From Paraburkholderia tropica (lineage in GTDB: Bacteria > Pseudomonadota > Gammaproteobacteria > Burkholderiales > Burkholderiaceae), in assembly GCF_900109265.1 (NCBI RefSeq), contig NZ_FNZM01000003.1, positions 310,001 through 374,000 of the forward strand: 64,000 nucleotides of DNA, written 5' to 3'. This document shows positions 26,007-35,174 of the stretch, piece after piece; positions within the stretch are counted from its first letter, which is position 1, and each line of letters starts with the position of its first letter. The position numbers and the translations under genes were made by a program. A model generated the notes under the pieces. It worked only from the letters and a program-made list of their open reading frames with translations. It searched no databases and was not told the origin of the DNA.

Positions 26007-26593
26007 GAACGCGATCCTTCGGTAAAAGCAGGCTGGGCGTATTTCAAACCCGCACGCCAATCGCGCCGCAATCGCCCGTATAGTGCGCTGTCGCTGATAT
26101 CGTCGCCGACGATCCAGCGTTCGCGCAACAGACCTTCGCGCACGAAATCGAGCCGCTCCAGCACGCGCGCGGAAGCAAGATTGCGCGGATCGATATCGGC
26201 TTCGAGGCGATGGAGCTTCGCGATATCGAACGCGTAATCGACGACGGCCGCCGCCGCCTCGCTCATATAGCCTTTGCCCCAATGCCGCCGTTGCAGGCTG
26301 AAGCCAATTTCGGCGCGGCGGCATTGTGCGTTCAGATGAAAGAGATCGCAACCGCCGATGACTTCGCCGCTATCCAGCGTCTCAATGGCGCTCACGAACA
26401 CTTCGCCATTGGCGGCCGATTGCAGGACTTTCTCGACGCGCGCTTCGGCTTCGTGCGCGTGCTGCATGGGCGCGAACGAAAAATAGCGCATGGCTTGTGC
26501 GTCGGACCAGATGGCGAAGAATGCGCGCGCGTCGGTTTGTTCGAGCGGGCGCACGCGCAGGCGTGCCGTGATCAGCGTGACAGGTTCGAACAT
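26003..26593 (-). CDS. GNAT family N-acetyltransferase
   Basis: 196 aa from ATG 26593 (MFEPVTLITARLRVRPLEQTDARAFFAIW). Acetyl-CoA site: EIGFSLQRRHWGKGYMSEAAAAVVDYAFDIAKLHRLEADIDPRN then SARVLERLDFVREGLLRERW, a RimJ-like ribosomal-protein/aminoglycoside-type acetyltransferase family. It is followed by an ATGA-overlapping ridA-like gene. The substrate is unknown. Confidence 0.88.
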   Translation of the reverse strand: MFEPVTLITARLRVRPLEQTDARAFFAIWSDAQAMRYFSFAPMQHAHEAEARVEKVLQSAANGEVFVSAIETLDSGEVIGGCDLFHLNAQCRRAEIGFSLQRRHWGKGYMSEAAAAVVDYAFDIAKLHRLEADIDPRNLASARVLERLDFVREGLLRERWIVGDDISDSALYGRLRRDWRAGLKYAQPAFTEGSRS

Positions 26594-26702
26594 GGCGAGC
26601 AATATCCGCGTGTGAATGGCGCAGGATATTTCAACCCCTGGCATTTAGCAATTCGCGAACGGGTTGATTGCCAGCATGCGCGCCCGAATGCGCGCGATTC
26701 CT

Positions 26703-27386
26703 TTAGAAGAACCTCGGCAGCAGCCGAAAACGCACGCGCTCGCGATAATCACGGTAGGCGGGATCGTTTGACAACAGCCGCTCTTCGCGCACGATACGGC
26801 TGATTTGCAGCGCCCAGAGGCACAGAATCACCGCGAGGTTTCTGATGCCGAAATTCGGCAGCAGAAAGCCAATATCTCGGATGAAATAGCCGAGATAAAC
26901 CGGATGCCGGACCCATCGATAAGGTCCATTCACGACCACGCCGCGATTGCCCGGCAGCAGCCCGAATGAGCGGCGCAGACAGAGTTTCGCCCAGATCGAA
27001 AACAGCACGCCGCCGATTTGCAGCGTGGCGCCCACGGTATCCGGCAGCAGATGAATACCGGGCCGCAACTGGACAAACAGAAAATACCAGCTCGCGCCAA
27101 ACGTTACGAAGATGCTGAACGGATGCCAGTCGCGCGCACGCGGCAGGCGCGCCATCAACGAGACGGCAATCGTCACGGCTTCGCCAATCGCGAGAATCAG
27201 CAAGGTAATGCGCGATTCGTCGAGTCGATACTGTTTCAGCAGCGTGTGGAGAAAGAGGAGCAGCAGGAGTACGCTGCCGGTCCGCAACACGATTTCCAGG
27301 GCGATTGCCGATGCCGTTGCGCCGCGCGTAGCCGCAGCGTCCGCCTTGGGCGGATCGGACAGGGTCGCGGGTGCAGGTGGGGACAT
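26703..27386 (-). CDS. Isoprenylcysteine carboxyl methyltransferase-like membrane protein
   Basis: 227 aa from ATG 27386. The same frame is open for another 144 codons upstream (to 27818), but that region has no homologous character. At least five hydrophobic segments are seen. The C-terminal motif GPYRWVRHPVYLGYFIRDIGFLL with RIVREERLLSNDPAYRDYRERVRFRLLPRFF is typical of the ICMT/PEMT family of membrane methyltransferases (SAM-dependent). Bacterial members methylate lipids or quinone-like substrates, or are uncharacterised. Confidence 0.8.
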   Translation of the reverse strand: MSPPAPATLSDPPKADAAATRGATASAIALEIVLRTGSVLLLLLFLHTLLKQYRLDESRITLLILAIGEAVTIAVSLMARLPRARDWHPFSIFVTFGASWYFLFVQLRPGIHLLPDTVGATLQIGGVLFSIWAKLCLRRSFGLLPGNRGVVVNGPYRWVRHPVYLGYFIRDIGFLLPNFGIRNLAVILCLWALQISRIVREERLLSNDPAYRDYRERVRFRLLPRFF

Positions 27387-27846
27387 GGATCGGCGCTCGA
27401 CAAACTCGGGTTGGCTGCCGCAATAGCGGCGCGATGACGACAGTTCATGCAATAACGGTCGCCGAATTCGATTTCTGTAGGGAATCGTAAGGCGTTGTAG
27501 TGAGTTGCGCCATTGATCACCCGTGCCGCATATAGCTATTCCGGCGATGGCCTGGCGTATCGAAGGCGACTGTTCAGTAAGCACTTCGTCGTAAACAGAT
27601 TGAAAAGCAGCGCGGAGCGTTACGCGCTGTAAGGACACAGCGGGGACGTAGAACGGATACGCTTCAGTGATGGCGATCGGCAGCGGGTCGGGCCGCACGA
27701 GATACGGCGTGATGCGCGCGAATATCGTCGAAATGAACAGCACGGCGATGCCGCGATGTTTTCCGCCTGTCGATACGCAGTGAATCGGTATCGACGAAAC
27801 GGTTTGAATTCGCCGCACGGCTATGCGTGCGCGAATTCAATGACGC
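27387..27846. other. Intergenic region without a recognised gene
   Basis: This 460-bp stretch lies between the start of the ICMT-like gene and the end of the LysE-type gene. It is less GC-rich than its flanks and open on the minus strand in the ICMT frame, so an N-terminal extension of that protein cannot be excluded. No RNA gene, repeat or promoter consensus was convincingly seen. Confidence 0.4.
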
Positions 27847-28446
27847 TCAATGCGCGAGCGCCCAGATCAGCGAACCTGAAAACAAGGCCACGACCACCGA
27901 CGCACAGCGCTGGATAATCGCGGGCCGCAACAGCGGCAGACGGCCTTCGCGTGGCGCCGCGCCAATGGCAATCCACGCGCAGCCAATTGGAATCAGCAGA
28001 ATCGCGAATAACGCCATGGCTTCCAGCCAGATTGAAAACGTGGCGAATGCCGCGGGCGGAAAAATTGAACCCGCAAACAGAATGGCTTTCGGATTGAGCA
28101 CCGTCGCGCTAAACAGCGTGCGCGGGCCAATCACTTTAACGTTCGATGTTTCGATCGAATCGGCCGTGAGCCACAGACGTATTGCAAGCCACGCGAGATA
28201 CAGGCTGCTGGCCACGCGCAGAATCTTGGGCAACCAGCTCAGCGATTGCGAAGCGTGCGTGAAGCAGAGGCCCCAGACCGTAATCGAGACGAGATAACCG
28301 GCCAGTTCGAAAGCGGTCAGATGCGCGGAGCGCCGAAAACCCAGTCTCAAGCCGGCGGCGGCGAGCAGGGTGTTGGTCGGTCCGGGCATGAGCAGCACGA
28401 TCGCGCAGCCCGACGCCATCAGCGCGGCAGAGGAAAGGGTGAACAT
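27847..28446 (-). CDS. LysE-family amino acid exporter
   Basis: 199 aa from ATG 28446. Typical LysE/RhtB topology with about six hydrophobic segments and the N-terminal signature IVLLMPGPTNTLLAAAGLRLGFRRS (GPxxxxxxxxxxxxG), a conserved NPKAILFAGSIFPP-like segment in the middle and a final helix VVVALFSGSLIWALAH. It probably exports an amino acid or a related metabolite. The frame is open further upstream to 28605, but the signature spacing fits the chosen start. Confidence 0.85.
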   Translation of the reverse strand: MFTLSSAALMASGCAIVLLMPGPTNTLLAAAGLRLGFRRSAHLTAFELAGYLVSITVWGLCFTHASQSLSWLPKILRVASSLYLAWLAIRLWLTADSIETSNVKVIGPRTLFSATVLNPKAILFAGSIFPPAAFATFSIWLEAMALFAILLIPIGCAWIAIGAAPREGRLPLLRPAIIQRCASVVVALFSGSLIWALAH

Positions 28447-28959
28447 GAGGTGAGCACGAGTGACCGATACAAGCGTGCCGGCCCGCATCGAGCGAGCAGC
28501 GGGGCGGCAAAAAGGCAGAGTAGCCGCCAGAAGCGCGCAACCTTGCCGTGAGCCCGACATTTTACGACTTTCGCGGCCGCTGCCTGGTTTATTGCCGGGC
28601 TTCACGTTTTTGCGCGCAGAGTGCCATGACTATAAAGTTGCTAACGCAGCCATATAAGGGGCGGAACGGAGCGGCGCGCGGATTCAGACTATGCGGAATG
28701 AATCGTATTGACGAATTGGGCTATTTCTGCCGTCAATTTGAAGGTGATGTTAAAACATTGTTAAGCCATTGATTTAAAAGTGAGTATTGATTATAGTCGC
28801 GGAATTCTAAAATATTTCGGCGATATCCCTAAATAAAGCTCATGAGATGCCGTTAAAGTGAGCGCGAGATCTCGCCCCTGCCTTGACGCGGGGCGGGAAC
28901 AATAAACATACACCGTTCGGGGCGCGACACACTCGCTTGTGTCGCCAAGACCACCTCCT
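28447..28959. other. Promoter-bearing intergenic region upstream of the aryl polyene operon
   Basis: This 513-bp gap holds no recognisable gene. Its right half (about 28620-28870) is AT-rich and contains the candidate promoter at 28769-28797. The left half must also contain the promoter of the divergent LysE-type gene. Confidence 0.6.
28769..28797 (+). promoter_or_regulatory. Candidate sigma-70 promoter of the aryl polyene operon
   Basis: TTGATT (28769-28774), 17-bp spacer, TATAGT (28792-28797): 4/6 and 5/6 matches to the consensus hexamers at ideal spacing, in an AT-rich patch about 165 bp upstream of the first ape gene and on its strand. No equally good alternative was seen in the region. 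Confidence 0.6.
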
Positions 28960-29676
28960 ATGCCTGATTTAGCCTGGACCGTGCCCGTGGCGCGATGGTC
29001 CTTCTGGTCTTCCACTTCGGAAAGCCCGCCGGCTGTTGCATTCGTCGACCCGATGATGCGCCGCCGGCTGAGTTCGCTTTCGCGGATGGCCCTGAAAGTG
29101 GCGGGCGATTGCGTCGATGCGAGCACGCCGGTGCGCGTGGTGTTCGCGTCGCGGCATGGCGAGTTGCGCCGCACGACCGACATTCTGGGCGACATCGAAG
29201 CCAGCAAACCGGTCTCGCCGAACGCGTTCAGTCTTTCGGTGCTCAACGCCATGTCGGGGTTATTCGGCATCGCGCGCGGCGACCGCTCCGCCGCCACGGC
29301 GGTCTCGGCCGGCGCTGAAACGCTGGGCTACGCGCTGCTCGAAGCGCACGCGCAATACGCAAGCGAGCCGGGCGCGCCGGTCCTCGTGATTTACGCCGAC
29401 GAACCGGCGCACGCGCGTTACGGCGATATCGAACAGGAAGTGCAGGGCGGCGCGTTCGCGTTGCTGCTCGATGCGGGCGAGTCTTCGCAAGGCCGCCTCG
29501 CGTGCTCGGTGGCGCCCGATGCTTCTACGCAAACTCATACGCAAAATCCCGCTTCGCTCCGCAAATTCGCGACGCAGAGCGAAGCGCTGCATCACTGCCT
29601 GAGCGCGGGCGAATGTGCTGCGTGGGACGGCGCGGGCGGCACATGGCAATGGAGCTGGCATGCCGGCACGGCTTGA
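28960..29676 (+). CDS. apeC: Aryl polyene ketosynthase chain-length factor (KS-like without active Cys)
   Basis: 238 aa from ATG 28960 (GTG 28939 in frame is the alternative). It belongs to the beta-ketoacyl synthase N-terminal-like family of aryl polyene clusters: PNAFSLSVLNAMSGLFGIARGDRSAATAVSAGAETLGYALLEA. The position that holds the catalytic Cys in true ketosynthases reads SAGAET, so it cannot condense by itself. In the aryl polyene system of Xenorhabdus such a protein (ApeC) partners the ketosynthase ApeO and helps set chain length. It is the first gene of the operon and overlaps the acyltransferase gene by 17 bp. Symbols in this cluster are assigned by analogy with ape clusters. Confidence 0.82.
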   Translation: MPDLAWTVPVARWSFWSSTSESPPAVAFVDPMMRRRLSSLSRMALKVAGDCVDASTPVRVVFASRHGELRRTTDILGDIEASKPVSPNAFSLSVLNAMSGLFGIARGDRSAATAVSAGAETLGYALLEAHAQYASEPGAPVLVIYADEPAHARYGDIEQEVQGGAFALLLDAGESSQGRLACSVAPDASTQTHTQNPASLRKFATQSEALHHCLSAGECAAWDGAGGTWQWSWHAGTA

Positions 29677-30454
29677 TTACGGCTGGCGTCTGTTCGCCAC
29701 GGCGCTCAGTTTCGTGGTGTTCGGCGTGTGCGGGCTGCTGTTTTCGCTGGTCGCGTTTCCGCTTGCGTGCGTCTGGCCGCATCGCGCGTCGCGTCAGCGC
29801 GCCATGTCGGCCATCATTCACGCGTTCTTCCGCGCGCTCGTGGCCGCGTTGCAGCGCATGGGCGTCATGAAGCTCGATGTCGAAGGCGTGCAGGCGCTGC
29901 GCTCGGGCACGCCCGCCATCGTGGTCGCGAACCATCCCACTTATCTCGACGTGGTCGTGCTGCTTGCGCTGATGCCGTCGGCCTGCTGCGTCGTCAAGAA
30001 CGCGCACTGGAGCAATCCGTGTCTGTGGGGCATCGTGCGCGCGGCCGAGTACGTGAGCAACGCCGATCCGCAGGGCTTCGTGGAAGACTGCGCGCGCCAG
30101 CTCGCGAACGGCTACAGCATGATCATTTTTCCCGAAGGCTCGCGCAGTCCCGCGCCGAATCGTCTGCATGCGTTTTCGCGCGGTTTCGCGCATACGGCGC
30201 TGGAGGCCGGCGTGCCGATCCAGCCGGTGCTGATGCACTGCGACCCGCCCGCCTTCACCAAGCAGATGCGCTGGTATCACGTGCCGGAGCGGCCCTTTCG
30301 TATGACCGTGAACGTGCTGGCGCCCATCGGCGTGGAGCGGCTCGCGCCGCGCGAGATGCCCTCGGCGCTCGCTGCACGCAACGTCACGCGCGCCATCGAG
30401 GCGCACATCACCCAGTACCTGTTCGACTATGGATTCTTTAAAACTGGAAATTAA
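29660..30454 (+). CDS. apeD: 1-acyl-glycerol-3-phosphate acyltransferase-like protein (aryl polyene cluster)
   Basis: 264 aa from ATG 29660. There is an N-terminal membrane anchor (residues ~10-35) and then the PlsC/LPLAT motifs: NHPTYLD (HX4D catalytic motif, about residue 93) and FPEGSRS (glycerolipid-binding motif, about 158). In aryl polyene clusters this enzyme is thought to help attach the polyene to a glycerolipid or sugar-lipid anchor at the inner membrane. It overlaps the following ACP gene by 26 bp. Confidence 0.85.
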   Translation: MPARLDYGWRLFATALSFVVFGVCGLLFSLVAFPLACVWPHRASRQRAMSAIIHAFFRALVAALQRMGVMKLDVEGVQALRSGTPAIVVANHPTYLDVVVLLALMPSACCVVKNAHWSNPCLWGIVRAAEYVSNADPQGFVEDCARQLANGYSMIIFPEGSRSPAPNRLHAFSRGFAHTALEAGVPIQPVLMHCDPPAFTKQMRWYHVPERPFRMTVNVLAPIGVERLAPREMPSALAARNVTRAIEAHITQYLFDYGFFKTGN

Positions 30455-30728
30455 GCAGCTCCTGATCGAGGCGCTCGATCTGGAGCACCTCACGCCAGCC
30501 GATATCGACGACGACGCACCGCTGTTCGATACCGACGGCGTGGGGCTCGATTCGATCGACGCACTGGAGATCGGCATCGTGCTGCGCCAACACTATCAAC
30601 TGACCATCGCTGCCGACGACGAAAACGTACGCGGCCATTTTCGTTCGATCACCACGCTCGCGGCGCTGGTCGCGGGTCATCGCAACGAAAACGAAACGCT
30701 GGAAGCCACTGCAGGCAAGGGGGATTGA
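30429..30728 (+). CDS. apeE: Acyl carrier protein 1 (aryl polyene)
   Basis: 99 aa, acidic. The 4'-phosphopantetheine attachment site is GLDSIDALE, with Ser42 (codon 30552-30554). It carries the growing aryl polyene or its aryl starter. The final ~15 residues (HRNENETLEATAGKGD) are a polar tail beyond the usual ACP fold. It is followed after 3 bp by a second ACP gene, the two-ACP layout of ape clusters. Confidence 0.9.
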   Translation: MDSLKLEIKQLLIEALDLEHLTPADIDDDAPLFDTDGVGLDSIDALEIGIVLRQHYQLTIAADDENVRGHFRSITTLAALVAGHRNENETLEATAGKGD

Positions 30729-30731
30729 ATC

Positions 30732-30983
30732 ATGAACGACGCAGAAATTCTCGGGCGCATCCGCGAGATCTTTCAGGAAAATTTCGACATCGAGCCGTCG
30801 CGCGTCACGCCTGAAGCGCACCTGTTCGAAGAGCTGGATCTCGACAGCATCGACGCCGTCGATCTGGCGATCAAGCTGCAGGAAATGACGGGCCGCCGCA
30901 TCAAGCCGGAAGAGTTCAAGTCGGTGCGCACGGTGGGCGACGTGATCGCCGCTGTGGAGTCGCTGCTCGCGACCCAGGCTTGA
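30732..30983 (+). CDS. apeF: Acyl carrier protein 2 (aryl polyene)
   Basis: 83 aa acidic ACP with the attachment motif DLDSIDAVDL, Ser39 (codon 30846-30848). Its sequence is clearly different from the first ACP, so the two probably have separate jobs, such as loading the aryl starter versus carrying malonyl/polyene intermediates. Its stop lies just before the next start (GTG 30992). Confidence 0.92.
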   Translation: MNDAEILGRIREIFQENFDIEPSRVTPEAHLFEELDLDSIDAVDLAIKLQEMTGRRIKPEEFKSVRTVGDVIAAVESLLATQA

Positions 30984-30991
30984 GGCCGTCC

Positions 30992-31630
30992 GTGACCGTT
31001 CGTTCCGCGCACGCCGACGCGCCGCTCGCGCCCGTCGCCGCGCGTGCGCCGGGCAAGCTGCGGCTGCTCGCCAATCTCGCGTATCCCGTCGTGATTCTGT
31101 GCGCGTGGCGCTGGGAGTCGCCGCGTCTCGTCGGGCTGATGCTGCTCGCGCTGCTCTGGCTGCAACGCGTGGCGGGCACCGGCGCGATCGCGGCGCAACT
31201 GCGCAAGCTCACGCGCGTGGATTGGGCCGTGGCCATTACGCTGAACCTTGCTTCGGTGGCGATCGTGTTTACCGATAGCGCGCGGATCATGCGTCTGTAT
31301 CCCGCATTCGTGAATCTCGGGCTGCTCGTCGCGTTCGGTGCGACGCTCGTCAAAGGTCCGTCGATGATCGAGAAGTTCGCGCAGCGGACCTATCCCGAAC
31401 CGCCCGCGCATATCGTGCGCTATACGCGCCGCGTCACGCAGCTCTGGTGCGTATTCTTCGCCGCGAATGGCGCGTTTTCCGCGTGGACGGCGTTCGCCTG
31501 GCCGCCGAAACTGTGGTCGCTCTATAACGGGGCGCTCGCGTATGCGCTGATCGGCCTGCTGATCGTGGGCGAGATCGCGTGGCGCAAATGGATCATGCTG
31601 CCGCGCGCGGCGCGACAGGAGGCGCTGTGA
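30992..31630 (+). CDS. apeG: COG4648-type membrane protein of aryl polyene cluster
   Basis: 212 aa from GTG 30992 (GAGG at 30982-30985); a TTG at 30980 that would overlap the ACP stop is an alternative. The protein has about five hydrophobic helices (LANLAYPVVILCAW; LVGLMLLALLWLQ; ALAYALIGLLIVGEIAW) and FVNLGLLVAFGATLVKGPSMIEKFAQR, a conserved part of the COG4648 family. Its biochemical role in polyene assembly or anchoring is not established. The stop overlaps the next start as GTGA. Confidence 0.78.
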   Translation: MTVRSAHADAPLAPVAARAPGKLRLLANLAYPVVILCAWRWESPRLVGLMLLALLWLQRVAGTGAIAAQLRKLTRVDWAVAITLNLASVAIVFTDSARIMRLYPAFVNLGLLVAFGATLVKGPSMIEKFAQRTYPEPPAHIVRYTRRVTQLWCVFFAANGAFSAWTAFAWPPKLWSLYNGALAYALIGLLIVGEIAWRKWIMLPRAARQEAL

Positions 31631-33435
31631 TCGCGCTGCACGCATTGCTCGCGGCGTCGGCGCGCGAGGCGCAGACGGTGGTCTGCATCGAAGGCGCGAG
31701 CGTCACGCGCTTCGCGACGTTTCAGGCGCAGGCGCGTGCGATTGCCGCGCGTTTGCGCGAGCGCGACGCGCGACGCATCGCGCTCTGGAGCGAGGACCCT
31801 TACGTGTTCGCGTGCGCGCTGTTCGGCGTGTTCGCGGCGGGCAAGGTGCCGGTGATTCCGGCCAACGCCACGCCCGGTTATCTCGCCGATCTGCGCGACG
31901 CTTACGACGCCGTGCTCGACGACAGCGAATTCGCCGCGTGGTGCGCCGATGGCGCTGTTGCCGGATCGCCGTCGCGTGGATCGAGCGAATCGAGCGCATG
32001 GTTTGAAGCGATCGACCCGCAAGCCCCGCTCACGCTGTTCACCTCGGGCAGCAGCGGCACGCCGAAGCCGGTCCACAAGACGCTCGCGCAATTCGACGCC
32101 GAAGTGCGCACGCTCGAAGCCGAATGGGGCACGCTCCTCGGCGACGCGACCGTGCTCGCGAGCGTGCCGCATCACCATATCTACGGGCTGCTGTTCCGCG
32201 TGTTCTGGCCGCTGGCGGCGGGGCGGCCGTTCGATCGCGCGACTTGCGCCGACCCCGCGCAATTGCAGTCGCGGATCGCGCAATGCGGCGCGACCGTGGT
32301 GGTGTCGACGCCCGCGCAACTTTCGCGTTGGCCCGATTTGCCGGGCTTCGCGACGCTCGCGCCGGTGCCGCGCGCGTTTTTCTCGTCGGGCGGACCGCTC
32401 TCCGCCGATGCCGCGCTGCGTTACGCCGCGACGTTCGGCGACGCGCCGCTGGAAATCTACGGCAGCACGGAGACGGGCGGCATTGCGTGGCGCCGACAAA
32501 GCGAAACCGACGCCTGGACGCCCATGCACGGCATCGCCGTGCGCGCGGGCGTGGCGCAGGAATCCGGCGAATTCAGCGAAAGCAATGAGGTAAACGATGC
32601 GATCCACGGCGGCGCGCTCGAAGTCCGCTCGCCGCATCTGGGCCACGACGACTGGCATCGCACCGACGACCAGGCCGCGTTCGACGAAGCGGGCCGCTTC
32701 CGTCTGCGCGGCCGGCTCGACCGCGTGCTCAAGCTCGACGGCAAACGCGTCTCGCTCGGCGAACTGGAGAGTCGTCTGCTGCTGCATCCGGCGATTGCCG
32801 AGGTGCGGACCGCGCCGCTTGCGGGCGCGACGCGTCAGCGGATCGGCGCGCTCGTCGTGCTGTCCGTGCAAGGCCGCGAGATCTTGCGCCGCGAAGGTCG
32901 CGTGGCGCTCGTGAAGGCGTTGCGTCGTCATCTCGCCGCGTATTTCGATGCGGTCGTGCTGCCGCGTCACTGGCGCATCCGTCGTGCGCTGCCGGTCGAT
33001 GCGCGCGGCAAGATTCAGGCGCGCGCCGTGGCGCAGGCGTTCGCCGCGCGCGAAGAAGGCTTCGAACTGCTCGCGGAATGGGACGAGACCGCCCCCACCC
33101 ATCAAGCCGATCAACCGCCTGCTTTGCCCGCCCGTGTCTTCGAAATGCGCGTGCCGCTGACGCTCGAACATTTTGCAGGCCACTTTCCCGGCTTGCCGAT
33201 CCTGCCGGGCGTGGTGCAGGTGGACTGGTCGCTGCGTTTCGCCGACGAATGGGTGCCGGGCGCACGCGCGCTCGCCACGATCGAGCAGCTGAAATTCATG
33301 GCGCCGGTGCCGCCGGGCGTTGTGCTCAAGCTCGTGCTCAGGCACGACGCGCCGCGCCGCCGCATCGCGTTCGCGTGGCGCTTCGGCGAGCGAGACTGCG
33401 CCTCGGGCGTCATCGTGTACCGGGAGCCCGCATGA
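31627..33435 (+). CDS. apeH: AMP-dependent aryl ligase fused to FabZ-like hotdog dehydratase (ApeH-ApeI fusion)
   Basis: 602 aa from GTG 31627. Residues ~1-480 are an ANL-type acyl-activating enzyme: phosphate-binding loop LFTSGSSGTPKPVHK (~137-151), IYGSTETGG adenine motif, DDQAAFDEAGRFRLRGRLDRVLKLDGKRVSL hinge. It should activate the aryl acid and load it on an ACP. Residues ~495-602 are a separate hotdog domain with the dehydratase-like HFAGHFPGLPILPGVVQVDW segment, equivalent to the stand-alone dehydratase ApeI of other ape clusters. No separate apeI gene exists nearby, so the fusion replaces it. The stop overlaps the next ATG as ATGA. Confidence 0.85.
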   Translation: MIALHALLAASAREAQTVVCIEGASVTRFATFQAQARAIAARLRERDARRIALWSEDPYVFACALFGVFAAGKVPVIPANATPGYLADLRDAYDAVLDDSEFAAWCADGAVAGSPSRGSSESSAWFEAIDPQAPLTLFTSGSSGTPKPVHKTLAQFDAEVRTLEAEWGTLLGDATVLASVPHHHIYGLLFRVFWPLAAGRPFDRATCADPAQLQSRIAQCGATVVVSTPAQLSRWPDLPGFATLAPVPRAFFSSGGPLSADAALRYAATFGDAPLEIYGSTETGGIAWRRQSETDAWTPMHGIAVRAGVAQESGEFSESNEVNDAIHGGALEVRSPHLGHDDWHRTDDQAAFDEAGRFRLRGRLDRVLKLDGKRVSLGELESRLLLHPAIAEVRTAPLAGATRQRIGALVVLSVQGREILRREGRVALVKALRRHLAAYFDAVVLPRHWRIRRALPVDARGKIQARAVAQAFAAREEGFELLAEWDETAPTHQADQPPALPARVFEMRVPLTLEHFAGHFPGLPILPGVVQVDWSLRFADEWVPGARALATIEQLKFMAPVPPGVVLKLVLRHDAPRRRIAFAWRFGERDCASGVIVYREPA

Positions 33436-35174
33436 ACCTCGCGGCCTGCATCGTCATTCCGATTTACAACCACAAGGACGCGATTGGCGGCACGGTGGCG
33501 AATCTGGTCGTGCACGGCCTGCCGCTGTTCGTCGTCGACGATGGCAGCGACGCGGCCACGCAACAGGTGCTCGCCGATCTCGCGCAGCGCCACGCGGACC
33601 GGCTCACGCTGTTGCGTCTGCCCGTGAACGGCGGCAAGGGCGCGGCGGTGATGGCGGGGCTGCGCGCCGCGCGCGACGCGGGCTACACGCACGCCTTGCA
33701 GATCGACGCCGACGGCCAGCACGACGCCGCCGACGTGCCGCGCTTTCTCGCCGCCGCCGCCGCGCATCCGCGCGCGGTCGTGCTCGGCCAGCCCGTCTAC
33801 GACGAGAGCGTGCCGAAGGCGCGCCTCTACGGCCGCTATCTGACGCACGTGTGGGTGTGGATCGAAACGCTGTCGTTCACGATCCGCGATTCGATGTGCG
33901 GCTTCCGGCTTTATCCGCTCGATCTCGCCTGCGCGCTGATCGACAGCGTGAAGCTGCCCGAGCGCATGGACTTCGACATCGAAATTCTGGTGCGGCTGTA
34001 CTGGCGTCGCGTTCAGTTCGTGTCGATTCCCACGGCCGTGACGTACGCGAGCGATGGCGTCTCGCATTTCGACGTGCTCTGGGACAACGTGCGGATCAGC
34101 CGCAGCCACACGCGGCTCGTCGCGGGCATGCTCGCGCGTCTGCCACTGCTGCTCGCGCACAAGGTCTTGCCGCGCCGTCGCGAAAGGGAAAACGAAAACA
34201 CAGACACAGCAGCAGACGCAAACGCGAGCACCGCGCCCTGGTGGCGGCGCGCCGAGCGCGGCAGCCGTCTCGGCATGAGCCTGCTCGCGCTGAGCTGCCG
34301 CCTGTTCGGGCGGCGCTTCACGGCGCTCTGGCTGCATCCGATCGTCGCGTATTTTCTGCTCACGGGCCGTCCGGCGCGCGAGGCGTCGCAGCGCTATTTC
34401 GTGCAGCTCGCGCACGCCGCGCCGCAGTCCGGCACGCCGCGCCCCGGCTGGCTCAGTTCGTACCGGCACATGCTCGCGTTCGCGCAATCGGGCTTCGACA
34501 AGCTCGCCGCATGGACCGGCCGCGTGGACTTTTCCGACGTCGAAATCGACGACGCCCGCGCGCTCGATGCGCTGCTCGCGAGCGGACGCGGCGCGCTCGT
34601 GATCGGCTCGCATCTCGGCAATCTGGAAATGGCGCGCGCGCTCGCCGTGCGCGGCGCGCAGACGAGGGTGACCGCCATCGTCTACACCGAGCACGCGAAG
34701 CGCTTCAACAGCGTGCTGGCGGGCGCGAACCGCGATTTCACGCAGCATCTGGTGCCGGTGAGCGACTTCGGGCCGCAGACCGCGCTGATGATGCAGGAGC
34801 GCATCGAACGCGGCGAGCTGCTGGTGATCGTCGGCGACCGCACGCCCGCGCACGAAAGCGGACGTCTGACCGAAGCGCAGTTCCTCGGCGCGACCGCGCC
34901 GTTCGCGCAAGGGCCGTACGTGCTCGCGCATGCGCTCGCGTGTCCCGTCTATCTGCTGTTCTGCCTGAAGGAGCGCAGCGGCTACCGGCTCTATTTCGAG
35001 CCGTTCGCGGAGCGCATCGAGCTGCCGCGACGCGGCCGCGCGGAACATATCGCGGACTGGGCGCAGCGCTTCGCGAGCCGCCTCGAACACCATTGCCGCA
35101 AGGCGCCTTATCAATGGTTCAACTTTTACGATTTCTGGGCGCGCCCCAGTGGGAAGACGAATGGCCGAACATGA
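33432..35174 (+). CDS. apeJ: GT2 glycosyltransferase fused to LpxL-like acyltransferase (aryl polyene)
   Basis: 580 aa. Residues 1-~240 form a family-2 glycosyltransferase (CIVIPIYNHKDAIGGTVANL; VVDDGSDAAT; QIDADGQHDAADVPRF with a DxD-like metal site; MCGFRLYP; MDFDIEILVRL). After a low-complexity linker (NTDTAADANASTAPWW) residues ~270-580 form an LpxL/HtrB-type lauroyl acyltransferase (GALVIGSHLGNLEMARAL, ERGELLVIVGDRTPAHES, APYQWFNFYDFW). The protein is thought to build the sugar/lipid anchor of the pigment. The end overlaps the ammonia-lyase start by 14 bp. Confidence 0.9.
   Translation: MNLAACIVIPIYNHKDAIGGTVANLVVHGLPLFVVDDGSDAATQQVLADLAQRHADRLTLLRLPVNGGKGAAVMAGLRAARDAGYTHALQIDADGQHDAADVPRFLAAAAAHPRAVVLGQPVYDESVPKARLYGRYLTHVWVWIETLSFTIRDSMCGFRLYPLDLACALIDSVKLPERMDFDIEILVRLYWRRVQFVSIPTAVTYASDGVSHFDVLWDNVRISRSHTRLVAGMLARLPLLLAHKVLPRRRERENENTDTAADANASTAPWWRRAERGSRLGMSLLALSCRLFGRRFTALWLHPIVAYFLLTGRPAREASQRYFVQLAHAAPQSGTPRPGWLSSYRHMLAFAQSGFDKLAAWTGRVDFSDVEIDDARALDALLASGRGALVIGSHLGNLEMARALAVRGAQTRVTAIVYTEHAKRFNSVLAGANRDFTQHLVPVSDFGPQTALMMQERIERGELLVIVGDRTPAHESGRLTEAQFLGATAPFAQGPYVLAHALACPVYLLFCLKERSGYRLYFEPFAERIELPRRGRAEHIADWAQRFASRLEHHCRKAPYQWFNFYDFWARPSGKTNGRT

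Noticed and set aside
27387..27818. Open extension upstream of the ICMT-like gene
   Set aside because: It lacks a membrane or domain pattern, and the shorter start gives the usual family length; it is kept as an uncertainty rather than a gene.
28447..28959. Possible regulatory RNA or riboswitch ahead of the pigment operon
   Set aside because: Only a promoter-like pair and AT-rich DNA were seen; no stable nested hairpins matching a known class.
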